From Acidobacteriota bacterium (GTDB lineage Bacteria; Acidobacteriota; Thermoanaerobaculia; UBA5066): a stretch of DNA of 64,000 nucleotides. Shown in pieces: positions 50,995-58,944 of the stretch (position 1 is its first letter; each line of letters starts with the position of its first letter). The notes under the pieces were generated by a model. The model was given only the letters and a program-made list of their open reading frames with translations, was not told the DNA's origin and did no database searches. The stretch spans positions 30,950 to 94,949 of the forward strand of contig RHKY01000014.1 in the NCBI GenBank assembly GCA_008363385.1. Reading direction: 5' to 3'. Both the position numbers and the translations under genes were made by a program.

Positions 50995-51588
50995 GTGACG
51001 GTCGGGAGGAGCCGGGCCCCTCGCTGCGCGACGTGGCGCGGGGCCCGGGCTCTCGCCCTCGCTCTCGGGGTCGCCTTCGCCCCGGGCGGCGCCGCGGAGG
51101 CGCCGCGCGCGCCGCTGGGCCGGGTGGAACGACCGGCGATCCTCGTCCGGAAGGCGAAGCGGGAGCTGGTCCTCCTCTCCGGGACGAGGCCCGTCCGGAC
51201 TTACCGGATCGGCCTCGGCGCCGAGCCCGTCGCCCCGAAGAGGCGGCAGGGGGACAACGCCACGCCGGAGGGGGCGTACCGCGTCTGCGTGAAGAACCCG
51301 CAGAGCCGCTTCACCCTCTCGCTCGGGCTGAGCTACCCGGGCGGCGCCGACGCCGACCGCGCGCTCGCCGAGGGCCGCATCACGCGCCGGCAGCACGAGC
51401 GGATCCACGTCGCCGAGCGCCGGAAGGGGATCCCGCCGTGGGACACGCCGCTGGGCGGCGAGATCTTCATCCACGGCGGGGGCTCGGGCTCGGACTGGAC
51501 GTGGGGGTGCGTCGCGCTCGACGACGAGGACGTGCGCGAGCTGTACGCGGCGGTCCCCGTCGGCACCCCCGTCACGATCGAACCGTAG
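50995..51588 (+). CDS. L,D-transpeptidase (YkuD domain)
   Basis: A 197-residue exported protein with a signal peptide (~1-36). The YkuD fold (~48-195) carries the catalytic pair His in IFIHGGGSGSD and Cys in WTWGCVALDDEDV, a slightly altered form of the usual SHGC motif. GDNATPEGAYRVCVKNPQSR is the family's TPxG region. It would make 3-3 peptidoglycan cross-links or attach proteins to the wall in the periplasm. GTG start; it may be read through from the flotillin operon. Confidence 0.85.
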   Translation: MTVGRSRAPRCATWRGARALALALGVAFAPGGAAEAPRAPLGRVERPAILVRKAKRELVLLSGTRPVRTYRIGLGAEPVAPKRRQGDNATPEGAYRVCVKNPQSRFTLSLGLSYPGGADADRALAEGRITRRQHERIHVAERRKGIPPWDTPLGGEIFIHGGGSGSDWTWGCVALDDEDVRELYAAVPVGTPVTIEP

Positions 51589-51640
51589 TCTCCCGGCCGG
51601 CGCTCAGGGCAGGACCTTCCCCGGGGAGGACCTCTCCGCG

Positions 51641-51712
51641 TCAGGCCAGGGCCAGCGCGAGCGTGGCGGCGACCCAGGCGGCGCGGACCGCGTTGACGGC
51701 ACGCTTGCTCAC
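51641..51712 (-). CDS. 23-residue hydrophobic micro-protein coupled to the XRE regulator
   Basis: A short frame starting with the GTG that overlaps the XRE gene stop (GTGA) and encoding a basic head ([12 protein letters not shown]) followed by a single hydrophobic helix ([11 protein letters not shown]). The overlap is the same coupling used by the real operons here, so translation is plausible. In related two-gene units the XRE regulator is followed by a multi-span membrane protein; this may be a cut-down remnant or a genuine membrane peptide. Weak evidence. Confidence 0.35.
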   Translation of the reverse strand: MSKRAVNAVRAAWVAATLALALA

Positions 51713-51915
51713 GACGCCTCCTCCTCGAGCTGGCACAGCTCCTCCACCGTGGTGCCGAGCGCCCTCGCCAGCCTGAGCGCGAGCTCGACGGACGGGTTGC
51801 AGGTCCCTTTCTCGATCGCCACGATGGTCTGGCGCGAGACGCCGACCCGGCTCGCCAGGTCCGCCTGGATCAGCTCGCCGCGCACGAAGCGGAAGTAGCG
51901 AACCCTGTTACTCAC
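51709..51915 (-). CDS. Small XRE-family transcription regulator
   Basis: A 68-residue Cro/CI-type helix-turn-helix protein. [20 protein letters not shown] forms the HTH and [20 protein letters not shown] follows, the pattern of the short YozG/XRE group. It consists of the DNA-binding domain alone and probably binds as a dimer, likely to its own promoter. GTG start at 51915. A strong promoter lies upstream in the 51916-52217 gap. Confidence 0.88.
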   Translation of the reverse strand: MSNRVRYFRFVRGELIQADLASRVGVSRQTIVAIEKGTCNPSVELALRLARALGTTVEELCQLEEEAS

Positions 51916-51936
51916 CGCTCGATCTCTCCCAGCAGA

Positions 51937-51965
51937 GATGTAATTCCGACCTTACTTTGTGTCAA
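51937..51965 (-). promoter_or_regulatory. Sigma-70 type promoter of the XRE gene
   Basis: On the minus strand, TTGACA (51965-51960), a 17-bp spacer and TACATC (51942-51937) form the best -35/-10 pair in the window, in an unusually AT-rich patch. The expected start near 51930 leaves a ~15-nt leader with GGGAGA before the GTG. The rest of the gap to mdh (51966-52217) shows no gene and no clear mdh promoter. Confidence 0.65.
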
Positions 51966-52217
51966 GTATTCTTTACTCATGCCAGACTCAGGGAGCGGGC
52001 CCAGCGAGGACGCGCGACGAGCCCCGCGGGGCTCTCCCCGGGGACCCGCGCCCGCCCTGGTGCGACGCCCTCTCAGGTCGCGACTCCGGCCAGAAAAGTC
52101 CGGGATTCCGCCGTCGCCGCCGCGATTCCGGTTGAGAATCCCACCTGTCGCCGGTCCACGGCGACCGCGGAACGACCCAGCGGTGCGAACGCACCGACAC
52201 GTCTGAGGAGGGTGGTC

Positions 52218-53228
52218 ATGCTGAAGAAGATCGGTCTGATCGGCGGCGGGTACATCGGAGGGGTCCTGGCCCAGGAGATCGCCCAGCGCGGGCTGGCGCG
52301 GGAGATCGGCATGACCGACCCGGCGCCGATGCCGAACCCGGCGGACCCGCCGGAGAGGCAGGAGGTCGTCAAGAAGCAGTCGGTGTCGATCGGCAAGTGC
52401 CTCGACATCGCCGAGGGTCTCCCGGTCATCGGCCGCGACACGCGGCTCGTCGGCTCGAAGGACTACTCCGCGCTCGCCGGCGCGGAGATGGTCATCAACA
52501 CGGCCGGCGTGCCCCGGAAGGCGCGCCCCGACGGCACCTTCCCGAGCCGCGAGGAGCTCCTGGCGATCAACCTGAAGGTCACGCTCGAGGTCGCCAAGGG
52601 GATCCAGCAGTACTGCCCCGACGCGATGGTCCTCTCGATCGCCAACCCGCTCGACGCCATCGTCTTCACGCTCGACAAGCGGCTCTCGCCGCCGAAGAAC
52701 AAGCTGATGGGGATGGCCGGCGTCCTCGACTCTGCGCGCTACCGCTGCTTCGTCGCCGAGGCGGCGAACGTGTCGGTGGACAACGTCAACGCGGTCGTCC
52801 TCGGCGGCCACGGCGACGACATGGTCCCCGTCCGCAGCTCCTGCCAGATCGCCGGCATCCCGGTCTCGAAGTTCCTCGACGCCGACACGCTGGCCAAGAT
52901 CGAGTCGCGCACCCGCAAGGCGGGCGGCGAGGTGGTCGGCCTCCTCGGCTTCGGCTCGGCGTTCGTCTCCCCCGCCTGGGCGGCCCTCGAGATGGCCGAG
53001 GCGGTCATCTTCGACAAGCGGAAGATCCTCCCGGTCTGCATCAAGCTCGAGGGCGAGTACGGCGTCCAGGGCCTCTTCGTCGGCGTCCCGGCGGTCATCG
53101 GGAAGAACGGCGTGGAGAAGGTGATCGAGCTGGACCTGACGGACGAGGAGAAGGCGGCGTTCGCCAAGTCGGCCGCCGGCGTCGGCAAGACCTGCGCCGA
53201 GGCCGACGAGATGCTCAAGACGATGTAG
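52218..53228 (+). CDS. mdh: Malate dehydrogenase (LDH-like) with an inserted loop
   Basis: It interconverts malate and oxaloacetate in the TCA and glyoxylate cycles. The 336-residue protein has the Rossmann start KKIGLIGGGYIGGVLAQEIA, substrate Arg in INTAGVPRK, SIANPLDA, catalytic His in VLGGHGDDMVP, and LIKLEGEYGVQGL-like CIKLEGEYGVQGLFVGVP. Compared with the usual ~310 residues there are about 17 extra residues directly after the second Rossmann strand (MTDPAPMPNPADPP, then ERQEVVKKQS), where the cofactor ribose is bound. A GAGGAGGGT ribosome-binding site precedes the ATG. Confidence 0.93.
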   Translation: MLKKIGLIGGGYIGGVLAQEIAQRGLAREIGMTDPAPMPNPADPPERQEVVKKQSVSIGKCLDIAEGLPVIGRDTRLVGSKDYSALAGAEMVINTAGVPRKARPDGTFPSREELLAINLKVTLEVAKGIQQYCPDAMVLSIANPLDAIVFTLDKRLSPPKNKLMGMAGVLDSARYRCFVAEAANVSVDNVNAVVLGGHGDDMVPVRSSCQIAGIPVSKFLDADTLAKIESRTRKAGGEVVGLLGFGSAFVSPAWAALEMAEAVIFDKRKILPVCIKLEGEYGVQGLFVGVPAVIGKNGVEKVIELDLTDEEKAAFAKSAAGVGKTCAEADEMLKTM

Positions 53229-53238
53229 GAGGCGCCGT

Positions 53239-53267
53239 CGGGGCCCGCCCCGCCGGGGCGGGCCCCG
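53239..53267 (+). terminator. mdh terminator
   Basis: A perfect 12-bp stem GGGGCCCGCCCC/GGGGCGGGCCCC with a 3-nt loop, flanked by a closing C-G pair, starts 11 bp after the mdh stop. It is followed by GGTTTCTCC, a short T-containing tail. Confidence 0.8.
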
Positions 53268-53294
53268 GGTTTCTCCTCGGACGAGGTCGCTGGG

Positions 53295-53363
53295 GGAGGG
53301 GTGCGGGGAGGGACGCCGGGGGTGGGGCCCCGGCGTCGCCGATTCGAGCGCGGAGCGCGCTGA
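53295..53363 (-). repeat. Hairpin repeat, type A copy 2
   Basis: Stem GACGCCGGGG (53312-53321)/CCCCGGCGTC (53328-53337), then GCCGATTCGAGCGCGGAGCG and CGCTGA (53338-53363), which match 23 of 26 bases of the same flank at 11293-11318. The stem sequence is different from copy 1 but pairs perfectly. It lies between mdh and the DUF1684 gene. Confidence 0.7.
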
Positions 53364-53390
53364 CGACGCGGGGGCCTCCCCGCGACACGT

Positions 53391-54263
53391 TCAGTGCTCC
53401 CCGTAGGTCTTCTCGCCCGCCGTCAAGCGCACGGCGAGGCGGTTCCCCGCGGGCGGGAGCGGGCAGGTGGCGAACGGGGTGAAGACGCAGGGCGGGTTCG
53501 TCGCCCGGTTGAAGTCGACGACGACCGTTCCGTCCGCGGCGGGCTTCCCGGTGTAGAGGAACCGCCCGCCCCCGTACGTCTCCTTCCCGTTCGTCTCGTC
53601 CCCGAAGACCAGGAAGAGCCCGTCGCCCTCCGGCAGGGCGTCGAGGCGGAAGCTCCTGCCTGCCGCCTCGAAGAGGACGTAGCCGGGCGAGTCCTCCTGC
53701 TCGGTCGTCCCGAGGACGTTCGGGACGGCGAGCTTCGTCGGCGCCTCGTGCGGGACGAAGCGCGCCACGACCCGCCACGCCGGGTCGACGGGGAACGTCT
53801 CGACGCCGCGGAAGGCCTTCAGCGCCTCGGCCTCGCGGTCCTTCACCCGCACGCCGAGGCGGCCGCCCCGCTCGATCAGGAAGAACGAGAGCGGGCCGTG
53901 CTGGAGCGTCGTCGGCTTGCCCGCGGTGTCCGGGACGAGGACGGCCGAGCTGACGGGCTTCCCGTCCGAGGTCACCTCGACGCCCGGAGCCGCGGCGAAC
54001 GTGGCGGCCCCCTTCTCCAGGCGGATCGCCCCGAGCGTCGCCGGGGCCTTCCCCTCGGGGAGAGAGACGGCGCTCTGCCGGGAGGAGCCGACCGCGTTCT
54101 CCCCCTCGGAGAGCCAGGACAGCCCGACGACCGTCAGCCACCCCGAAGTCGACCGGAGCCCCGCCTCCCGCTTCGCCCGGAACGCCGCGACCTCCGCCCG
54201 GTACGCCTCCGCGGTGGGCTCCGCCGCCTTCGGCTCCTGTGCGAGCCCGGCCGCCGCGCTCAT
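53391..54263 (-). CDS. DUF1684 protein, N-terminus apparently lost
   Basis: About 290 residues from the first usable ATG. The DUF1684 pattern is clear: TSGWLTVVGLSWLSEGENAVG, VVARFVPHEAPTKLAVPNVL, GDGLFLVFGDETNGKETYGG, RFLYTGKPAADGTVVVDFNR and CVFTPFATCPLPP. Family members are usually exported. Here the codons before the ATG still read LTLALLA, the core of a signal peptide, but no start codon exists upstream in that frame until the repeat cluster at 54264-54530. The 5' end therefore seems to have been replaced by hairpin repeats. Function of DUF1684 is unknown. Confidence 0.75.
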   Translation of the reverse strand: MSAAAGLAQEPKAAEPTAEAYRAEVAAFRAKREAGLRSTSGWLTVVGLSWLSEGENAVGSSRQSAVSLPEGKAPATLGAIRLEKGAATFAAAPGVEVTSDGKPVSSAVLVPDTAGKPTTLQHGPLSFFLIERGGRLGVRVKDREAEALKAFRGVETFPVDPAWRVVARFVPHEAPTKLAVPNVLGTTEQEDSPGYVLFEAAGRSFRLDALPEGDGLFLVFGDETNGKETYGGGRFLYTGKPAADGTVVVDFNRATNPPCVFTPFATCPLPPAGNRLAVRLTAGEKTYGEH

Positions 54264-54296
54264 CGCCAGGAGCGCCAGGGTCAGGAAGACCGGAGC

Positions 54297-54523
54297 GCCG
54301 GGGCGGCGTGAGCCGCCCCGGCTGCAGAAACCCGTCCGCCGGGGGGAGGGTGCGGGACGAGGCGCCGCGAGCGAAGCGAGCCGCCGCTCGCGCGCGGCGG
54401 GGCTTGGGGGACCCGGCGCGGCCCGGGTCCCCCAGGACACGGCGAAAGACCCCGTCCGCCGGGGGGAGGGTGTGGGAGGGCCCGGCGTCCAGCCGACGCG
54501 GCAGCGTCGGCGGGGGCCCTCCC
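54297..54523 (-). repeat. Cluster of hairpin repeats between aceA and the DUF1684 gene
   Basis: Four strong inverted repeats: GCCGGGGCGGC/GCCGCCCCGGC (54297-54322), a GC structure at ~54362-54400, TGGGGGACCCGG/CCGGGTCCCCCA (54405-54434), and a nested pair GGGAGGGCCC/GGGCCCTCCC (54474-54523) enclosing CCGACGC/GCGTCGG. Two direct copies of CCCGTCCGCCGGGGGGAGGG follow the hairpins at ~54331 and ~54451. The rightmost hairpin is 9 bp from the aceA stop and can serve as its terminator. The unit looks like a duplicated hairpin-plus-tail module. Confidence 0.8.
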
Positions 54524-54531
54524 ACGGCATG

Positions 54532-55818
54532 TCAATGCTTCTCGTAGAACTGCTCCTCCTCCGTCGAGCCCTTCAGCGCCGACGTCACGTCGCTGCCGGT
54601 GACGGTCGTCTGGAGGAGGTCGAAGTAGCCCGCCCCGACGAAGCGCTGGTGCTTGACGGCCCGGAAGCCGAGGTCGCGCTCCATGGCGAACTCCTCCTCC
54701 TGGAGCCTGACGAACGCCGTCATCCCCTCGCGGGCGTACCCGTGCGCCAGCTTGAACATCGACTGGTTCAGCGAGTGGAAGCCGGCGAGCGTGATGAACT
54801 GGAACTTATAGCCCATCGCGCCCAGCTCCTCCTGGAACGCGGAGATCTCGGCGTCCGAGAGCTTCCGCTTCCAGTTGAACGACGGCGAGCAGTTGTACGC
54901 GAGCATCTTGCCGGGGAAGCGCTCGTGCACCCCCTGCGCGAAGGCCTTCGCCTCTCCCATGTCGGGCGTCGACGTCTCGCACCAGACGAGGTCCACGTAC
55001 GGGGCGTACGCGCAGGCTCGGGCCACGGCGTAGTCCATGCCGCCCTTGACGATGTAGAAGCCGTCGGACGTCCGGTCGCCCGTCAGGAAGTCCTGGTCCA
55101 CCTTGTCGATGTCGCCCCGGATCAGGTTGGCGCCGAGCGAGTCCGTCCGGCCGACGAGGACCGTCGGGACGCCCATCACGTCGGCCGCCAGGCGGGCGGA
55201 GATCAGCTTCTGGATGAAGTCGTGGATCGGCACGAGGACCTTGCCGCCCATGTGCCCGCACTTCTTCAGCGAGGAGAGCTGGTCCTCGAGGTGGATGCCG
55301 CCCGCGCCCGCCTCGATCATCGCCTTGATCAGCTCGAACGTGTTCAGCGGGCCGCCGAAGCCCGCCTCGGCGTCCGCCACGATCGGCGCGAAGTAGTAGA
55401 CGTCGTGCTTCCCCTCCATGTGCTGGATCTGGTCGGCGCGCATCAGCGCGTTGTTGATCCGGCGGATCACGGTGGGGACGCTCGTCACCGGGTAGAGGCT
55501 CTGGTCGGGGTACATCGTCAGGGCGTCGTTGGCGTCGCCGGCCACCTGCCACCCGGAGAGGTAGATCGCCTTCAGCCCGGCCTCCACCTGCTGGACCGCC
55601 TGGTTGCCGGTGAGGGCCCCGAGCGCGCGGACGAACTTCTCCGTGTTGACGAGGTTCCAGAGCCGCTCCGCGCCCATCCGGGCGACGGAGTGGTCGAGCT
55701 GAACGGTCCCCCTCAGCCTGTCCACCTGCTCGGCGGTGTAGGGACGGACGACCCCCTTCCAGCGCAGGTCGTTCGCCCACGACCGCTCCAGCTCCATGAT
55801 CGACTGCGTGCGGTACAT
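54532..55818 (-). CDS. aceA: Isocitrate lyase
   Basis: It splits isocitrate to succinate and glyoxylate, the first glyoxylate-shunt step. The 428 residues have the catalytic [13 protein letters not shown], substrate-binding [31 protein letters not shown] and [20 protein letters not shown], all standard. I start it at ATG 55818: an AAGGAGG ribosome-binding site sits 8 nt upstream and the length then equals the family norm. Malate synthase is not in the window. With mdh and pckA it forms the carbon-conserving route from acetyl-CoA to PEP. Confidence 0.96.
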   Translation of the reverse strand: MYRTQSIMELERSWANDLRWKGVVRPYTAEQVDRLRGTVQLDHSVARMGAERLWNLVNTEKFVRALGALTGNQAVQQVEAGLKAIYLSGWQVAGDANDALTMYPDQSLYPVTSVPTVIRRINNALMRADQIQHMEGKHDVYYFAPIVADAEAGFGGPLNTFELIKAMIEAGAGGIHLEDQLSSLKKCGHMGGKVLVPIHDFIQKLISARLAADVMGVPTVLVGRTDSLGANLIRGDIDKVDQDFLTGDRTSDGFYIVKGGMDYAVARACAYAPYVDLVWCETSTPDMGEAKAFAQGVHERFPGKMLAYNCSPSFNWKRKLSDAEISAFQEELGAMGYKFQFITLAGFHSLNQSMFKLAHGYAREGMTAFVRLQEEEFAMERDLGFRAVKHQRFVGAGYFDLLQTTVTGSDVTSALKGSTEEEQFYEKH

Positions 55819-56012
55819 CTCTCTGTGCCCTCCTTCTGGTCCGGCCATCACGGCCTAATCTAAGCCATCCGCCGTCCCGCGGCCGGCGGGCCCGCCCCGC
55901 GCGCCGCCATTCTGCGCGTTTACCCGGATGAACGGTGGATTTCGGGCCCGACCCCCGTCCCGCCCGCGCGCCGGCGGCCGGAGAGGTCCGCTGCGCGACC
56001 TAGAATCCTCCG

Positions 56013-58934
56013 ATCAGGACCGAGCTCGCCGGGTCGCGTCACGCCCGCACGTCGCGCCTCCTCCGGCTCGCCGCGGGGCTTCTCCTCGCCGCAGCCCCCG
56101 TTGGGTCCCTCTGCGCCGCGCCCCGCTCGTCGATCGACGCGGCCCGGAAGGCCGCTCCGCCCCCGGCCACGGTCGACGAGCGCCCGGCCGTCCTGATCCT
56201 CAACTCGTATCACCCCGGCTACACCTGGTCGGACCACGAGGTGGAGGGGATCCTCCTGACCCTGAGGAGGGAAGACCGCTACTGGCAGCCCTTCGTCGAG
56301 TACCTCGACGCCAAGCACTTCCCGGCCGGCGAGCCGCAGCCGCTCCTGCTGGAGCTCCTCGGCCGCAAGTACGGGCACCGGAGGATCCCGGTCGTCGTCA
56401 CCTGCGACGACCCGGCGCTGGACTTCACCCTCGCGAACCGGCACCTGTTCGCCCCGGAGGCCTCCGTCGTCTTCTGCGGAGTGAACCACTACACCTCCGG
56501 GACGACCGGCAAGGCGCCGGGGGTCACGGGCGTGGCCGAGGCGATGGACGTCTCCGGAACGGTCGAGGCCGCGCTCCGCCTCCGTCCGGCGACGCGGGAG
56601 ATCCTCGTCCTCCACGACCGGACCGTCACGGGCATGGCGACGCGCCGGACGTTCGACGGATGCGCCCCGCGGTTCGCCGGCCGGGTGGCGTTCCGGGTCC
56701 TCCCGGACCTCCCGATCGACGACGTCCTCGCCGCCGTTTCCGGACTCCCGGACGACCACGCGGTCCTGGCGCTGTCGTACAGCCGCGACGCGACCGGCAA
56801 GGTCTTCGACCACGAGAGGATCGCCGAGCTGCTCGGCCGCGCGAGCGCGGTCCCCGTCTTCGTCGTCCACGAGGAGCGGATCGGCAAGGGCGTCGTCGGC
56901 GGCAGCGTCCTCGCCGGCCGCGACCACGGCCGCATCGCGGGCGAGATGGCTCTCCGGATCCTCGCCGGGACCCCGGCCTCCGCGATCCCGGTCGTGACCC
57001 GGCCCTCCCCCCGATACGTCTTCGACTGGCAGGCGCTCGAGCGCTTCGGGATCCCGGAGGACGCCCTGCCGGAGGGGAGCGTCGTCGTGGGCCGGCCCGA
57101 GTCGTTCTACGTCCGCTACCGGAAGCTGGTCCTCGCGACCGCCGCGACCGTGGCGGGGCTCTGCACCCTCGTCGGCCTCCTCGGCGTCAACGTCTTCCGG
57201 AGGCGGCGGGCGGAGGCCGCGCTCGAGGCGCAGCGGTCGTTCCTGCAGGACGCCCTCGACGGCCTCCCCGACCCGGTGGTGGTCCTCGACCCCGACCACG
57301 GCGTTCGTCTGTCCAACCGTTCGGCCCGCGCGCTGGCCCCGGGCGGCGACGGGGCCGCGGCGCCGCTCCTCCTCCACCCCCCGTCCGAGCCCTGCGCGGC
57401 GGGTCTCGACCCGTGCCCCGTCCGCGAGGTCGCCGAGAAGGGCGGGGTCGTCGCCTTCGAGCGGCGTCACCGGGACGCCGAGGGGGGGGCGCGGACGTAC
57501 GAGATCACCGCGGCGCCGCTCCGGAGCGCGACCGGCGGCCTGGGGAGCGTCATCGCCTCGGCCCACGACATCACCGACCTGAGGAGGACGCACGCCCTCC
57601 TCGTCGACCGCGAGGAGCGCCTCGTCCACCTCGCGCACCACGACCCGCTCACCGGCCTCCCGAACCGCCTCCTCTTCCACGACCGGTTCGAGCAGGCCCT
57701 GTCCCGCGCCCGCCGGGGGCAGACGAGCGTGGCGCTCCTCTTCCTCGACCTCGACCGGTTCAAGAACATCAACGACACCCTCGGGCACGAGACGGGAGAC
57801 GAGTTCCTCAAGGCGGCCGCCGACCGGATCCGCCGCTGCGTGAGGAGCGGCGACACCGTGGCGCGGGTCGGCGGGGACGAGTTCACCGTCGTCGTCGAGG
57901 GCCGTCCCGACGACCCGCGGGCCGCCGCCGTGGCCCGCAACGTGATCCGGGCCCTGGAGGAGCCGATCGCGGTCGGGAGCCACCGGCTCTACGTCGGGAC
58001 GAGCATCGGAATCGCGGTCCACCCCGGCGACGGCGACGACACGGCCACGCTCGTGAAGAACGCCGACGCCGCGATGTACCTGGCCAAGGAGCGGGGGCGC
58101 GGCAACTACCAGTTCTTCACCGAGGCGCTGAACCAGCGCTTCCACCGCCAGCTGCGCCTGGAGAACCGGCTCCGGCACGCCCTGGCGACGGGGGCCCTCG
58201 ACCTCCACTTCCAGCCGCTCGTCGACCTGCGCGCCGGTCGGGTGGTCGGCTCCGAGGCCCTCCTGCGCTGGGAGGACGAGGAGCTGGGCCGCGTCCCGCC
58301 GTCGGAGTTCATCCCGGTGGCCGAGGAGACCGGCCTGATCGCCCCGATCGGAGAGACGGTGCTCCGGCGCGCCTGCCAGGAGACGAAGTCCCTGCAGGCC
58401 GAGGGGTTCGCGGACCTGCGCGTGTCGGTGAACATCTCCGCGAGGCAGTTCTGGCAGTCGGACCTGGCCGGGAGCGTCGCGGCCGCGCTCGCCGAGTCGG
58501 GGCTCGACGGCGCCTCGCTGGAGCTGGAGCTGACCGAGAGCCTCCTCCTGCCCGGAAGCGAGGACGCGCTCGCCCACCTGACCGCGCTCCGCGCCCTCGG
58601 CGTCGGGCTCTCGCTCGACGACTTCGGGACCGGCTACTCGTCGCTCGCGATGCTGAGGCGGCTCCCCTTCGACAGCCTGAAGGTCGCCCAGGAATTCGTC
58701 CGCGACCTCTCCGTCGACGCCAGCGACGCCTCGATCGTCCGCGCGATCCTCTCGATGGCCGGGACGCTCGGCTTCCGGGTCGTCGCCGAGGGGGTCGAGA
58801 CGGACGAGCACGTCCGGTTCTTCCGCGACTCCGGGTGCGAGCTGGCGCAGGGGCACTTCTTCAGCCCGGCCGTCCCGGCCTCCGAGTACCGGGAGATCCT
58901 CCGGCGGGGGGGCTTCCCGGCGGCGGGGGCCTGA
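56013..58934 (+). CDS. Membrane receptor with periplasmic sensor, PAS, GGDEF and EAL domains
   Basis: A ~973-residue cyclic-di-GMP protein. It has a signal sequence (LLRLAAGLLLAAAPVGSL), an ABC-substrate-binding-like periplasmic domain (LILNSYHPGYTWSDHEVEGI, IDDVLAAVSGLPDDHAVLAL), a membrane span (~370-390, LATAATVAGLCTLVGLLGV), a PAS segment, GGDEF (active site GGDEF in VARVGGDEFTVVV) and EAL (EALLRWEDEELG, DDFGTGYSSL). Coding homology clearly extends upstream of the first GTG (56241) to a stop at 56001, and no ATG, GTG or TTG lies between. The likely start is ATC at 56013, 6 nt after a TAGAAT box, unless a base is misread. Confidence 0.88.
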   Translation: MRTELAGSRHARTSRLLRLAAGLLLAAAPVGSLCAAPRSSIDAARKAAPPPATVDERPAVLILNSYHPGYTWSDHEVEGILLTLRREDRYWQPFVEYLDAKHFPAGEPQPLLLELLGRKYGHRRIPVVVTCDDPALDFTLANRHLFAPEASVVFCGVNHYTSGTTGKAPGVTGVAEAMDVSGTVEAALRLRPATREILVLHDRTVTGMATRRTFDGCAPRFAGRVAFRVLPDLPIDDVLAAVSGLPDDHAVLALSYSRDATGKVFDHERIAELLGRASAVPVFVVHEERIGKGVVGGSVLAGRDHGRIAGEMALRILAGTPASAIPVVTRPSPRYVFDWQALERFGIPEDALPEGSVVVGRPESFYVRYRKLVLATAATVAGLCTLVGLLGVNVFRRRRAEAALEAQRSFLQDALDGLPDPVVVLDPDHGVRLSNRSARALAPGGDGAAAPLLLHPPSEPCAAGLDPCPVREVAEKGGVVAFERRHRDAEGGARTYEITAAPLRSATGGLGSVIASAHDITDLRRTHALLVDREERLVHLAHHDPLTGLPNRLLFHDRFEQALSRARRGQTSVALLFLDLDRFKNINDTLGHETGDEFLKAAADRIRRCVRSGDTVARVGGDEFTVVVEGRPDDPRAAAVARNVIRALEEPIAVGSHRLYVGTSIGIAVHPGDGDDTATLVKNADAAMYLAKERGRGNYQFFTEALNQRFHRQLRLENRLRHALATGALDLHFQPLVDLRAGRVVGSEALLRWEDEELGRVPPSEFIPVAEETGLIAPIGETVLRRACQETKSLQAEGFADLRVSVNISARQFWQSDLAGSVAAALAESGLDGASLELELTESLLLPGSEDALAHLTALRALGVGLSLDDFGTGYSSLAMLRRLPFDSLKVAQEFVRDLSVDASDASIVRAILSMAGTLGFRVVAEGVETDEHVRFFRDSGCELAQGHFFSPAVPASEYREILRRGGFPAAGA

Positions 58935-58944
58935 GGGCGGCGCC

